A stretch of DNA of 64,000 nucleotides from the NCBI RefSeq assembly GCF_016464385.1, contig NZ_JADMLH010000018.1, positions 95,431-159,430 of the forward strand. The letters are read 5' to 3'. The notes beneath the pieces are model-generated. The model saw only the letters and a list, made by a program, of their open reading frames with translations. It had not been told where the DNA came from and did not search any database. The stretch comes from Nucisporomicrobium flavum (GTDB lineage Bacteria; Actinomycetota; Actinomycetes; Mycobacteriales; Micromonosporaceae). The translations under genes and the position numbers were made by a program. Shown here one piece after another: positions 53,902-62,202 of the stretch; positions within the stretch are counted from its first letter, which is position 1; each line of letters starts with the position of its first letter.

Positions 53902-54749
53902 CGGGTAGCTCCTTGGGTTGCGGGTCGGCGGTCAGCGGGTAGGGCTCGCTGGGTAGGCCGAGGGGTGTGCGGCGGCGGGTGACCCGGCCGCCGAGGCGGG
54001 CGACGAAGCGGTGGTTGCGGGGGGTGTCGGACTTTCCGTACGCCCACCTCTTCGAGGGCGTCTCGGAGCCAGCTGGCGTCTGCCGGGCCGGGCGGCGGCG
54101 GGGTCGCGCCGAGAGCGATGAGCCGCCGGATCTGCCCGGCGGCGCCGGCCTCGCTGCCCCGGATTTTCTGGGCGGATCGGTCGGAGAACACGGTGCCGTC
54201 GGGCAGGAAGGTCAGCGTGCGCCGGGTGGCCCTTTTGCAGTAGTCCAGGCCGAGGGCGCGGTAGAAGATCCCGATGTGGCCGGGCATGCCGACGGCCGGG
54301 CGGGGCATCGGATCGGAGAACGCGACCACCCCGCGCAGGCCGTGCGTCGCTGCGTCTCGCAGGACGCGGCGTACGAACCAGCTCTCTGCGTTGGCGGGTA
54401 CCTCGTTGAGCAGCACCACTCTGGACAGCTCTGCGCCGGTGCGGTTGGTGAGCGTCGGCAGCGGCTTGGTGATGACCCGCGGGTGCATCGGTTCGCCGAG
54501 CACGGCGACGCCGACGAGGTGGTGTCGCTCGAACATCCCGTATGCCAGCCGGCCGGCTGGGTACGAGCGGGAGTAGTGGTGCTGCAGTACGAATGCCTTG
54601 GCGATCTCCTCCGGGATAGACAGGACGGTGTAGCGGCGCTGGTTAAAGCCGCCTTCGCTGGTGTGCCGCCAGGAAGGGATTCGTTCGGTAGTGCGCAGGC
54701 ACCACCCGGAGTCGTAGAGCGCGGTCTCGACCGCGAGTATGTCGAGCAC
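53894..54749 (-). CDS. Mom-like DNA-modification protein (frameshift near C-terminus)
   Basis: About 285 aa if one base in a G6 run (54019-54024) is removed. Resembles the Mom/GNAT-like family from phage Mu: AKAFVLQHHYSRSYPAGRLA, YGMFERHHLVGVAVLGEP, LSRVVLLNEVPANAESWFVR, VVAFSDPMPRPAVGMPGHIG. Without correction the end turns Pro/Arg-rich; with it, the end reads VRKVRHPRNHRFVARLGGR, typical of the family, and the stop overlaps the next start. Mom makes N6-carbamoylmethyl-type adenine in DNA (known). Confidence 0.72.
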
Positions 54750-54784
54750 CTCAGAACCTCATTTCGATCGTGGACGGGTTGTCC

Positions 54785-55070
54785 CTGCGGTGGCGGTGGC
54801 CGCGGTGGTGCGGTGGGCTTCGGGGTTGCTCCGGTTCGGGCGCTCGATGCGCCCCAACCGGATCCCGGCGCCGCAGCACCGGGCTGGCCCGTCCCGGGGT
54901 TGCCGTCGGCGGGTGGACGGCGTTTGCGATAGATCGGTGCCGGGTGGACTGGTGGGCAGGCGGGCCACGGGGGCTCGGTGCCGAGGTGGCGGGGTTGTTC
55001 TTGGGCTTGGCCTGGCGGCGATGAGTGCGGCAGCCCGGGGCCCGCGTGCTCGATGCACTGCGGACCCGGT
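54785..55070. repeat. Direct repeat R1 with TCGAT-loop palindrome
   Basis: Matches R2 (55907-56139) over most of its length with small gaps: GTGGCGGTGGCCGC, the palindrome CCGGTTCGGGCGC-TCGAT-GCGCCCCAACCGG (one mismatch here), GCCTGGCGGCGATGAGTGCG and GTGCTCGATGCACTGCGG. No convincing gene inside. Confidence 0.7.
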
Positions 55071-55209
55071 CGGTGAGATTGGTGATATCGCCGATTTGCT
55101 CACGGAAGCGGTGTTCTTCTGCTCCGGCGTGGGCGTAGCGGTCGGCAACATGGCGAGCGGCGCGCCCACTGCCTTTGCCGGCGCGGATGCAGAGCCCGCC
55201 GCGCCGTAG

Positions 55210-55440
55210 TTGTTGCCTTCGCATCCCGGTGTGGCGCGCCTAGCGGTGCGGCAGCCCGACTCGGGGATCGTCGCTCACACCTGTCGCCCGGGTTGGCGAC
55301 CGCGCCTTCGAATGAGTCAAGATCCAGCATCACGGCACCCACAGCCCGAGCTGGTCGGCTACCGGGTGGGTCCGCGCCGCCTCGATGATTTGCGTCATCG
55401 AGGCGGCGGTCCTGGAAGGTATGGCCCGTCATAGCGTCTT
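55210..55440 (-). pseudogene. Fragment of a second PAPS reductase-like gene
   Basis: Closely matches the 3' part of the gene at 52542 at DNA level: the block around 55215-55285 matches the LPHHWAYDAGMRR region (52800-52865), and 55330-55440 matches the last ~100 bp (CGCCGCCTCGATGATTTGCG is shared). The middle is missing and frames are broken (MTGHTFQDRR then shift). A decayed, internally deleted duplicate. Confidence 0.7.
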
Positions 55441-55478
55441 GCGCCTCTGCGAACTTGGGTCGTGGCCTTCGGCGGGTG

Positions 55479-55682
55479 TCACCACGGAATCAGGGCACGG
55501 ACCTGGGCTCTCTCGGCGTCGGAGAGGTTGGCCCAGGTGTACGGGAATCGCTCGGCGCCGTCGCAGCCGGAGGAGTCAAGCCCGATCGCGTCGACGAGTT
55601 CGGCGGGCAGGTTGTCGTGAGGCCGGGCGATGTAGATGTTGATGTCGACGTGGGAAAGGTCGATGTTGGGAAGCGCATCCAT
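55479..55682 (-). CDS. Small hypothetical protein
   Basis: 67 aa (MDALPNIDLSHVDINIYIAR, then PAELVDAIGLDSSGCDG, RFPYTWANLSDAERAQVRAL). GAGGAGAAC sits just upstream of ATG 55682. Coding character is good and distinct from the flanking repeats. Unrecognised. Confidence 0.6.
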   Translation of the reverse strand: MDALPNIDLSHVDINIYIARPHDNLPAELVDAIGLDSSGCDGAERFPYTWANLSDAERAQVRALIPW

Positions 55683-56205
55683 TGTGTTCTCCTCGGTTCA
55701 GATGTCAGGGCATGAGGGTCAGGCCGCGCCGGCAGTACAGGTGACGGTTTCGGCGTCCGGCAGGCCGATTCGGTTGGCACGGGGAGCGCCTCGGTCTCGC
55801 GTTGTTCCTCGTCGGCGGTGCAGCGCACGGTTTGCCGGTAATCGGTCACGACGTTCTCCCGTAGCTCGGCCAGCGGGGTTGCTGGATGAGATGTGCACGG
55901 GTGGGCCCCGCAGTGGCGGTGGCCGCCGTGGTTCGGTGGGCCGGGGGTTGTTCCGGTTCGGGCGCTCGATGCGCCCGAACCGGATTCCGGCGCCGCAGCA
56001 GTGGGCTGGCTCGTCACGGGGTTGCTCGCTGGCTGTCCCGGGCGCGGTGCCGAGATGGCGGGGTTGTTCTTGGGTTCGGCCTGGCGGCGATGAGTGCGGC
56101 AGTCCGGGGGCAGCGTGCTCGATGCACTGCGGACCCGGCCCACGGCCGCGCCGCGCCGGGCTGCGGTGATGGTGCGGGTCGGGGGCCGGTAGCGGCCCCC
56201 GACCC
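55683..56205. repeat. Direct repeat R2 and flanks, with terminal hairpin
   Basis: Non-coding stretch holding R2 (55907-56139), partner of R1. Here the palindrome is perfect: CCGGTTCGGGCGC-TCGAT-GCGCCCGAACCGG. It ends with another perfect 13-bp hairpin GGGTCGGGGGCCG / CGGCCCCCGACCC (56176-56205) just after the ParB-like gene's stop (reverse strand). Confidence 0.65.
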
Positions 56206-56210
56206 TGGGA

Positions 56211-57989
56211 TCAGGCGGCGAGTGGAGCTGCTTGGTCGCTGCCGTCGTCGTCTGCGTCGGACTGCGGTGCGGTGACCAGCAGAGTCAGCTCCGCCAGTTC
56301 CTCGGCGGCGGTCGTTGCGGGCTCGGCGTCGTTGTGCGGTTCGGCGGCGATGCTGTCGTCGGTCGGGCCGTCGGGCTCGGTCTGGTCGCTGACGGGTTCG
56401 GGGATGTTGGCGAGTTCGGGTGCGTCCGTGGTGTCGACGTGCGTGACCGTCTCGGTTGCCGGGCGCTTACGGCGGCGCGCCCCGCTGTTCCACGCCATGG
56501 TGGGGTGAGCGTCGATGATGATCTGCTCGACCTCGTCGGGGTCGTAGCCGTTGTGGACGCAGAAGCTCAGCCACAGGGCGACGGTGGCATTCGAGGCACG
56601 CCACGACTCCCGGGTGATGCGGCACTCGATGGCGGCGGCCACGCTGGCCAGGGTGAGGATCTGGTACCGGGCCTCGCTGATGCGGGCCGGGACGTTACGG
56701 CTGCCGGGCTTGCGGCGCTTGCCCGGGTGGACCAGCTCGTCGAACATGGCCCGGCCCTCCTGGCTGGCGCGTGCGCCGAGAGCACCCGGGTCACGGTCGT
56801 GGATTTCGGCCAGGAACTGGGCAGTGTCCTTGGGAACGCTCTTACCGGCCAGCATGGGGGCGATGAATTCACTGCGACGCACAGGATTTGCCGCCTCCAT
56901 CGCCTTGTTGTTGGCGATGATCCGTTTGCGATCGGCCTTCTCCTGCTCGCTCATCGCCCCCGTCCGGGCGGCGGTGATGGCCTTGTGGCCATGACCGCGC
57001 CAGCCGGTGCAGTAGTGCGACTCGCTTCCGGTGCTACTGAGGTACACCCGGTGGCCGGGGCAGCCGGTGTGGCCCTCGACGGTCAGCGGGCCGTCAGCGT
57101 TGCGCAGCTCACGGAGCTGGCGGATGTCCTTGCTCTCGTAGTACGACGGCGTCACCTTGAGCAACGTGACTCCGGCTGAGGTCAGCTCGGCCGTACGCGC
57201 GGCAACCTTCTGCCGTGTGGCCCGCTCGTTGCGCTCGTACTCGACGGTTCGGGCGAACGCGTGCGGGCTCTGCGTGGCCGCGTCGACCAGCCGCTTCACA
57301 ACCCGGTCGTCTTCCTCCTGGAACTCCTTCAGCATGGCCTGCTGGATCAGGTTCAGATCTGACTTGCGCACCAGGTCGGCCATGGCGGGATCGAGGGCCG
57401 CTACCGCGCGGCCAGCGCGGACCTCCTCGATCTGGAAACCGGTAGCGGTGGCGATGTCGGCTTCGCTCAAGCCGTCGAGAGCGAGCTGTTCGATGCCGCG
57501 TGCCTGCTGCGCGGAGGTCGGGTCCTTGCGGTGGACCTGCCGCAGCATCACGATGCGCTGCGCCCGCTCGCCCGCGTAGTCCCAGCGGATGATCGCCTGG
57601 ATGAACTCCTGCGCGGCCTCCTGGGCGGACCAGTAGCGCTGTTCACCTTCCACGATGACGAAGATCTGCTCTTCGACCGGCGTGCTTTCGGCGAGCGCCC
57701 GCTCGATGGTCGGCGCGACCGTGATGGGCTGAATGAGGCCGTCCGTGCCGTCCTCGATGAGGTTCTGCGTGATGCCGGGGATCGCGGCGGCGTCGTCACG
57801 GATGTTGTTCTCGTTGACGATGACCTGTGCCATCGCCAGCATCTTGTACGCGCCCGGGAGCGCGGGTGCTGCGGTGTCGGCCGCAGCGGGGCTCGCGGAG
57901 GCGACCGGCGCGGAGGCGACCGGTGCGGTGGCGTCGGGCTGCTCGGTGGTGGTCTGCTCGGTGTCGAGTGGTTCGGCCGTGATCGTCAC
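56211..57989 (-). CDS. ParB-like partition/nuclease-type protein
   Basis: 592 aa from GTG 57989 (AAGGAGAGACACC upstream). Low-complexity N-terminal 40 residues; ParB-like domain with NENNIRDDAAAIPGITQNLI, GLIQPITVAP, FVIVEGEQRYWSAQEA; HTH region GLSEADIATATGFQIEEVRA. A Cys/His patch (GCPGHRVYL, HYCTGWRGHGHK) lies mid-protein; the tail is acidic. May stabilise the element or act as a ParB/sulfiredoxin-fold enzyme; no ParA lies beside it. Confidence 0.82.
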   Translation of the reverse strand: MTITAEPLDTEQTTTEQPDATAPVASAPVASASPAAADTAAPALPGAYKMLAMAQVIVNENNIRDDAAAIPGITQNLIEDGTDGLIQPITVAPTIERALAESTPVEEQIFVIVEGEQRYWSAQEAAQEFIQAIIRWDYAGERAQRIVMLRQVHRKDPTSAQQARGIEQLALDGLSEADIATATGFQIEEVRAGRAVAALDPAMADLVRKSDLNLIQQAMLKEFQEEDDRVVKRLVDAATQSPHAFARTVEYERNERATRQKVAARTAELTSAGVTLLKVTPSYYESKDIRQLRELRNADGPLTVEGHTGCPGHRVYLSSTGSESHYCTGWRGHGHKAITAARTGAMSEQEKADRKRIIANNKAMEAANPVRRSEFIAPMLAGKSVPKDTAQFLAEIHDRDPGALGARASQEGRAMFDELVHPGKRRKPGSRNVPARISEARYQILTLASVAAAIECRITRESWRASNATVALWLSFCVHNGYDPDEVEQIIIDAHPTMAWNSGARRRKRPATETVTHVDTTDAPELANIPEPVSDQTEPDGPTDDSIAAEPHNDAEPATTAAEELAELTLLVTAPQSDADDDGSDQAAPLAA

Positions 57990-58007
57990 GGTGTCTCTCC
58001 TTGGATC

Positions 58008-58065
58008 GATGGTGATGTGTTCCGGTCCGGGTCCGGCTTTGCCCTCCGGGCCTGCTCCGGTGGTC
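58008..58065 (-). promoter_or_regulatory. Variant leader ahead of the ParB-like gene
   Basis: Reverse strand: CCCGGAGGGCAAAGCCGGAC... then ACACATCACCATCGAT and AAGGAGAG before GTG 57989. Shares the GGGCAAAG loop and CACATCACCA tail with the five near-identical leaders, but its stems differ and no TATATT promoter is seen. Confidence 0.5.
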
Positions 58066-58110
58066 GGGGTTCGCGTCGGTGCGGCTGTGGGCCGCGACGC
58101 GGGTGCTGGG

Positions 58111-58199
<89 letters not shown>

Positions 58200-58209
58200 A
58201 CCACTGGTG

Positions 58210-58674
58210 TCAGCGCGGGTCGAGGGCGGCGGCGATCCCGCCGCCGCTGATCCACTCGCAGAGCTGTGCCGTCAGGGCAGCGCGCCGGGCCAGCGTGACG
58301 AAAGGAATCTCGCCGTCGCGAAAGCAGAGCGCGAGCACGAGGACCGCTCGCCATGCGGAGACAGCGGCAGCGGCGAACGGCGCGTACCGGCAGGTCTCCG
58401 TGGCGTTGAAGGCGAGAACATCGACCAGGCCGTGAGCCAGCAGGTCCGGCACCTGCTCCCAGGTCGTGACCGGCTGGAACAGGACCGTGCTGTCAACATC
58501 GGACTCGTGTACGACCGTGCGGTACGCCCGCAGCATTTGCTTGCGGGTCGACTCGATGAGGGTCAGGGCCTCGTTTTTGCCCAGTGGGCGGATACCCAAG
58601 CCGCCGAGGTTGGCCAGCGGGAGGGGGATGACAAACATGTGGTCGCCCGGTTCCGGGAGTTCGCTGTGGTGCAT
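58210..58674 (-). CDS. Hypothetical protein under a shared leader
   Basis: 154 aa from ATG 58674 (GAAAGGCACCACAC upstream). Mixed alpha/beta: MFVIPLPLANLGGLGIRPLG, LIESTRKQMLRAYRTVVHES, LLAHGLVDVLAFNATETCRY, with a helical C-terminus. No recognised domain. Controlled by promoter-leader copy 3. Confidence 0.6.
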   Translation of the reverse strand: MHHSELPEPGDHMFVIPLPLANLGGLGIRPLGKNEALTLIESTRKQMLRAYRTVVHESDVDSTVLFQPVTTWEQVPDLLAHGLVDVLAFNATETCRYAPFAAAAVSAWRAVLVLALCFRDGEIPFVTLARRAALTAQLCEWISGGGIAAALDPR

Positions 58675-58690
58675 GTGTGGTGCCTTTCTG

Positions 58691-58773
58691 TGGTGGTGAT
58701 GTGGGTGTCGGGTTGGCCTTTGCCCAACCTCCCCGACACATCTAAATATACACTGCTCAGGGTTGGGTGTCCA
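58691..58773 (-). promoter_or_regulatory. Shared promoter-leader, copy 3
   Basis: -35 TGGACA (58768-58773), 17-bp spacer, -10 TATATT (58745-58750), then GTGTCGGGGA, hairpin GGTTGGGCAAAGGCCAACC and CGACACCCACATCACCAC. Outer pairing GTGTCG/CGACAC is perfect. Identical to copy 5 because it lies inside the 414-bp repeat. Confidence 0.82.
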
Positions 58774-59104
58774 CCTCGGATCCCGCCCTGAACAGGTCTT
58801 TCTCAAGATCCTTTGCTTCCGGCCATGAGCCGCAGTCCTGCCCGTCGCGCCGCTCCCTGGTAGGCGTCCTGCCCTTTCTTGGCCGGCGGGGGCGAACTTG
58901 TTCGCACCGGTTGCGGGCGTTGGCTGTCCAATCCGGGCCGGGGGTTTCGGGTAGAAGATCATGCGGGGTGTGCATGATGTTCTACCTGCCCGGCCCGGAT
59001 TTGACTGACGGCGCACGTGACCCACACTGCCGGGCTCGTCCCGGTGGCCGGGAAAGGGCAAAGGACAGCGCGGCCGCAGGCCGCACCGATCAAAGCCTGA
59101 ACCG
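58691..59104. repeat. 414-bp direct repeat, left copy (element B)
   Basis: Identical by eye to 63587-64000 (offset 4896); the right copy runs off the window. Contains promoter-leader copy 3, palindrome GCGAACTTGTTCGC (58892-58905), long hairpin 58930-59001 (outer AATCCGGGCCGGG, inner GGTAGAAGATCATGC with one mismatch), and GCGGCC-GCA-GGCCGC (59070-59084). Diverged relative of element A. No clear gene inside. Confidence 0.85.
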
Positions 59105-59344
59105 CAACCTTCGGGCGGTGACGATGGTGGCGTCCGGCTGCGTGGCCGGTGCGCTCGGCGCGGCGCTGGCCGGCGGCTGGGCTTCGATGGTGCTGTCCAG
59201 GCAATCCGCGGGGCAGTGAACATCGGCGGCGGCACGTCGCGCCGACACGGCTACGTGGGACCAGGGGCACCAGTCGTCGAGGGCGTTGTGGTGGCTGTTC
59301 CACTGGTAGGCCGTTGGTTCGTCCGGCGCGGGGTGCTCGGTCAT
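59090..59344 (-). CDS. Small hypothetical protein
   Basis: 84 aa from ATG 59344 (GGAAGGAACACCCG upstream). NALDDWCPWSHVAVSARRAA followed by DVHCPADCLDSTIEAQPP gives three Cys that could bind metal. Its stop lies inside the end of the 414-bp repeat. Unrecognised. Confidence 0.55.
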   Translation of the reverse strand: MTEHPAPDEPTAYQWNSHHNALDDWCPWSHVAVSARRAAADVHCPADCLDSTIEAQPPASAAPSAPATQPDATIVTARRLRFRL

Positions 59345-59466
59345 GATCGGGTGTTCCTTCCCGGGTGTGCGGGTCGGGGTGGTGGTCGGGCTGCCGATCG
59401 GTGGAGCCGGCAAATGACCGGCAGCCCGTTTCACCACCACGGGAGTGAGGTATGTGTCGAGCGGTG

Positions 59467-60012
59467 TCAGGCCGCTTGGCGGGCCGGCATTCGCACGCTG
59501 GCCGCTACGTCGGTGCGCGTGGGTGCGGGAAGTCCGCACCGGCCGCAGCTGGTGTCTGCCCACAGGTGCGCGGTGGCGTCGGTGGTGACCGGGCATGGGC
59601 GGTTGCGCAGCTCGTCGAGTTCGGCGGTGTTCAGGCACGGCGGGCAGAGTCCCCAGGTGGCCGTGGGCGGCCCGGTCAGCGCAGCGGTGCATCGGGCGCA
59701 TTCCAGGGTGCCTTGCGTGATCGCGGTGGGGATGATGGCGGCGTGGTCTACCCAGTGGCGACTGGCGACGGCCAGCGTCGACCAGGCGGCGGTGAGCCGC
59801 AGTCGATCCCACTCGTCGGTGTTCAGGCGCCGTGCCTGTGCCGGGCGGGGGTAGGTGTTGGCGCTCAGGTGGGCTTCGACCTCGGCGCGGCCGTGCAGGG
59901 TGTAGGCCCATCCGTAGGCGGTGGCCAGGGCGGCGACCAGGTCGCGGGCGTCGTCTTCGGCGAGGTTGCGCGGCAGGGTGACGCCGTGGGGCAGTCGGAC
60001 GGTCTCAAGCAT
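59467..60012 (-). CDS. Hypothetical protein with zinc-ribbon-like end
   Basis: 181 aa from ATG 60012 (CGGAGAACCGAC upstream). Helical N-terminal part (DARDLVAALATAYGWAYTLH), then CARCTAAL...GLCPPC and a later CGRCG pair, like a treble-clef/zinc ribbon. A further hairpin with CGGGCTGCCG/CGGCAGCCCG lies downstream at about 59386-59430. Confidence 0.6.
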   Translation of the reverse strand: MLETVRLPHGVTLPRNLAEDDARDLVAALATAYGWAYTLHGRAEVEAHLSANTYPRPAQARRLNTDEWDRLRLTAAWSTLAVASRHWVDHAAIIPTAITQGTLECARCTAALTGPPTATWGLCPPCLNTAELDELRNRPCPVTTDATAHLWADTSCGRCGLPAPTRTDVAASVRMPARQAA

Positions 60013-60115
60013 GTCGGTTCTCCGCTTGGCTGGTGGGCGAGGGCGCGGCGGCCGTACGCGGTAACTCACGCCCCGGTTGCGTTCGATGCGCCCCGGGCAA
60101 GGTTGCGAGCAGGGG

Positions 60116-60149
60116 GCGGCCCGGCGGAGCGGTAGCGCCGCCGGGCCGC
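60116..60149. other. Perfect 12-bp GC hairpin
   Basis: GCGGCCCGGCGG / CCGCCGGGCCGC with a 10-nt centre, 9 bp beyond the DUF932 stop (reverse strand). Another TCGATGCGCCC box lies just beside it at about 60083. Probable mRNA 3' structure. Confidence 0.5.
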
Positions 60150-60157
60150 CGACGCGG

Positions 60158-61303
60158 TCAGGCTGTGGCGGCCAGTTCCATCGCGCGGATGCCGACGCTC
60201 TCCATGTCGTACGCGGCGTCCGGGTCGGGCAGCGTCTGCGCGACGCTGGTCACGGCGTGCATCACGCCCCCGGCGGTGAGGTCTCCGCCGACAATGAAGT
60301 GCTCGAAGATCGCCTCACGCTCGGCTTCGGTGAAGCGCAGCGTGCTGGTGACGAACTCGATGGTTTCCTTCGGCTTGCTGACCTTGCGGCCGGCCTTCTC
60401 CTCGATCTCGATGATCTTCCTCTCGACGAACTTGACGTCGAGGAAGGTCCGCACGGCGTCGCGAGCCTGCTTGCTGACCAGGTCGAGGTTCGCCTTCTTG
60501 GTGTCCTCGCCCCAGCGGATGACGCCCTCATCCATGCGGGCGCCCAGGTGCACGGCGCGCAGGGCGTCGCGGGTCAGGGTCATGCCGTTGTTGCAAACCT
60601 GGATCTTGATCTGCGGGGTGAAGGTGTGCGCACCTCCGCCGGTCTCGCCGTTGGTGAAGACGAATCCGGCGAAGACGACCGGGTTGTCCGCGCCGGTCTT
60701 CCCGGTGAACGGCGACCTGTAGTTGCTCAGCAGGGCGGGCGCGAGAGAACGGATCTCCTCGGAGTGCACACGCACGATCATGCGGCGCTCGCTGAGGTCG
60801 CAACTGACGGTGACCTTCATACCGGAGTCGCGCAGCCCGCGCAGCAGCGCGGTGAGCCCGTCAAGGTTGTCGATGATCCGGTAACCGTCCGAAAGTAGTG
60901 CCCGGCCGACGCCGGTCTCGTCGTCGTTGTCGCTGGTGAACCCGCGCAGCAGGTACTTCTTGTCGTCCGCGCGCCGCAACCAGCCGTTGACGTTGGCGTC
61001 GTAGAGGTCAACTGCCTGCTCGCGCATCTTGCGCAGGTACTGGCGCGGGATACCGAGCTTCTCGCTGATGCCGCCGTCACAGATGTCGGAGGGCCGGAAG
61101 ATCTGGTCGCTGGTGGTGACGCCGTCCAGCGACAGGGTTGTACGCGCGCCGCTCACGTGCAGGTTGCCGTGGCTGGCGCTGACACGGGAGGCCGGGACGA
61201 CCACATCGAACTTGCGGGCCTGCTGACGGTCGAGAATTCCGCCCAGCGTGGGCAGATCCACGTTGCGGGCGGTGAGCTGAATGCCGTCGATGGCGCTGGT
61301 CAT
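60158..61303 (-). CDS. DUF932 family protein
   Basis: 381 aa from ATG 61303 (RBS GAAAGG). Matches DUF932 from memory: YRIIDNLDGLTALLRGLRDS, LLSNYRSPFTGKTGADNPVV, FAGFVFTNGETGGGAHTFTP, VCNNGMTLTRDALRAVHLG. Plasmid- and phage-borne family often near recombination or modification genes; biochemical role unsettled. Well-kept, full-length and under promoter-leader copy 4. Confidence 0.82.
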   Translation of the reverse strand: MTSAIDGIQLTARNVDLPTLGGILDRQQARKFDVVVPASRVSASHGNLHVSGARTTLSLDGVTTSDQIFRPSDICDGGISEKLGIPRQYLRKMREQAVDLYDANVNGWLRRADDKKYLLRGFTSDNDDETGVGRALLSDGYRIIDNLDGLTALLRGLRDSGMKVTVSCDLSERRMIVRVHSEEIRSLAPALLSNYRSPFTGKTGADNPVVFAGFVFTNGETGGGAHTFTPQIKIQVCNNGMTLTRDALRAVHLGARMDEGVIRWGEDTKKANLDLVSKQARDAVRTFLDVKFVERKIIEIEEKAGRKVSKPKETIEFVTSTLRFTEAEREAIFEHFIVGGDLTAGGVMHAVTSVAQTLPDPDAAYDMESVGIRAMELAATA

Positions 61304-61320
61304 GGCTGATGCCTTTCTGC

Positions 61321-61403
61321 GGTGGTGATGGTCAGTGCCGGGTTGGCCTTTGCCCAACCCCCCCAGCACATCTAAATATACACTGTAACTGGTTGGATGT
61401 CCA
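61321..61403 (-). promoter_or_regulatory. Shared promoter-leader, copy 4
   Basis: -35 TGGACA, 17-bp spacer, -10 TATATT, then GTGCTGGGGGG, GGTTGGGCAAAGGCCAACC, CGGCAC. Two bases of the outer stem are swapped relative to copy 1 (GTGTCG to GTGCTG), yet the pairing with CGGCAC is kept through G-T pairs. Confidence 0.8.
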
Positions 61404-61495
61404 TCCGGGACGCTGAAATCGGAACCCGTTCTGCGCTGCAGTCGGCTCGTGCGGCAAGCAGTGCGATCCGGTCGGAGGGTGCACAGCCGGTCTGG

Positions 61496-62128
61496 CTAGC
61501 CGGATTGTTGGTCCGGCCGGTCGGTCTGTCCGGCGGGCGAGGCCAACGGCAGCCGTGCCGGAGGCCGGCCGGGGCATACGTCGAGCTGGGCAGCCGCTGT
61601 CAAGGTCTCTCGGATACGCAGCACGCGCAGATCCCCGTCGTCGATGAGATCGTCTTGGACGTATTCACCGGCTGGGTCGAGAATCGCAGGATCCCAGCTA
61701 TCCGTGACGTCGATCAGTGTGCTGATCGCATCGATTGTCTGCGGCTCGACATAGGGCAGGGCGTCCGTACGGCCGGCCAGTGCTGCCGAAGCCGGGCGGG
61801 TGTGGTCATCGCGTCCAGTGTCGTCGGGCTCCGGTGGCTCGTCGCCGAAATGGCTGGCGTTGAACCACAGCAGCCGCCCGTCCGCGTCGCGGATCGACGC
61901 GGGGGTGTATTCGAGGCCGTCCCCGTCGTCTCGGCGATGCACGGTGAAGTGCTCGGCGGTCGGAAACAGGCTCAGCAACAGGCGGGCGGCGGTGGCGGCT
62001 CGGCGTACCGCGATCCGGTGATGCAACTGGTTCGCGGCGTTGACTTCCTGGGCGCATGCGGGGTCGGCGATCAGGGCCGTCGCTGCGTGCGGATCGGCGA
62101 GGCGAAGTTGAGGGCGCAAAGCGTCCAC
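61496..62128 (-). CDS. Hypothetical protein
   Basis: 210 aa from GTG 62128, chosen for AAGGAG 9 nt upstream. Early helix LADPHAATALIADPACAQEV, then a beta part (HFTVHRRDDGDGLEYTPAS; DGRLLWFNASHFGD), ending Pro/Arg-rich. No recognised domain. Starts just after a perfect palindrome. Confidence 0.6.
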   Translation of the reverse strand: MDALRPQLRLADPHAATALIADPACAQEVNAANQLHHRIAVRRAATAARLLLSLFPTAEHFTVHRRDDGDGLEYTPASIRDADGRLLWFNASHFGDEPPEPDDTGRDDHTRPASAALAGRTDALPYVEPQTIDAISTLIDVTDSWDPAILDPAGEYVQDDLIDDGDLRVLRIRETLTAAAQLDVCPGRPPARLPLASPAGQTDRPDQQSG

Positions 62129-62146
62129 GGGAATGCGCTCCTTGCT

Positions 62147-62178
62147 GACACCCGGCGCCTCGCGAGGCGCCGGGTGTC
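62147..62178. other. Perfect 32-bp palindrome
   Basis: GACACCCGGCGCCTCG joined directly to its exact complement, 16-bp arms with no extra spacer. Lies between the stop of the 62203 gene and the start of the 61496 gene (reverse strand). Terminator-like hairpin or dimer-binding site; no T-run. Confidence 0.6.
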
Positions 62179-62202
62179 TCCTGATGGGGGTCGTCGGTTT
62201 GG

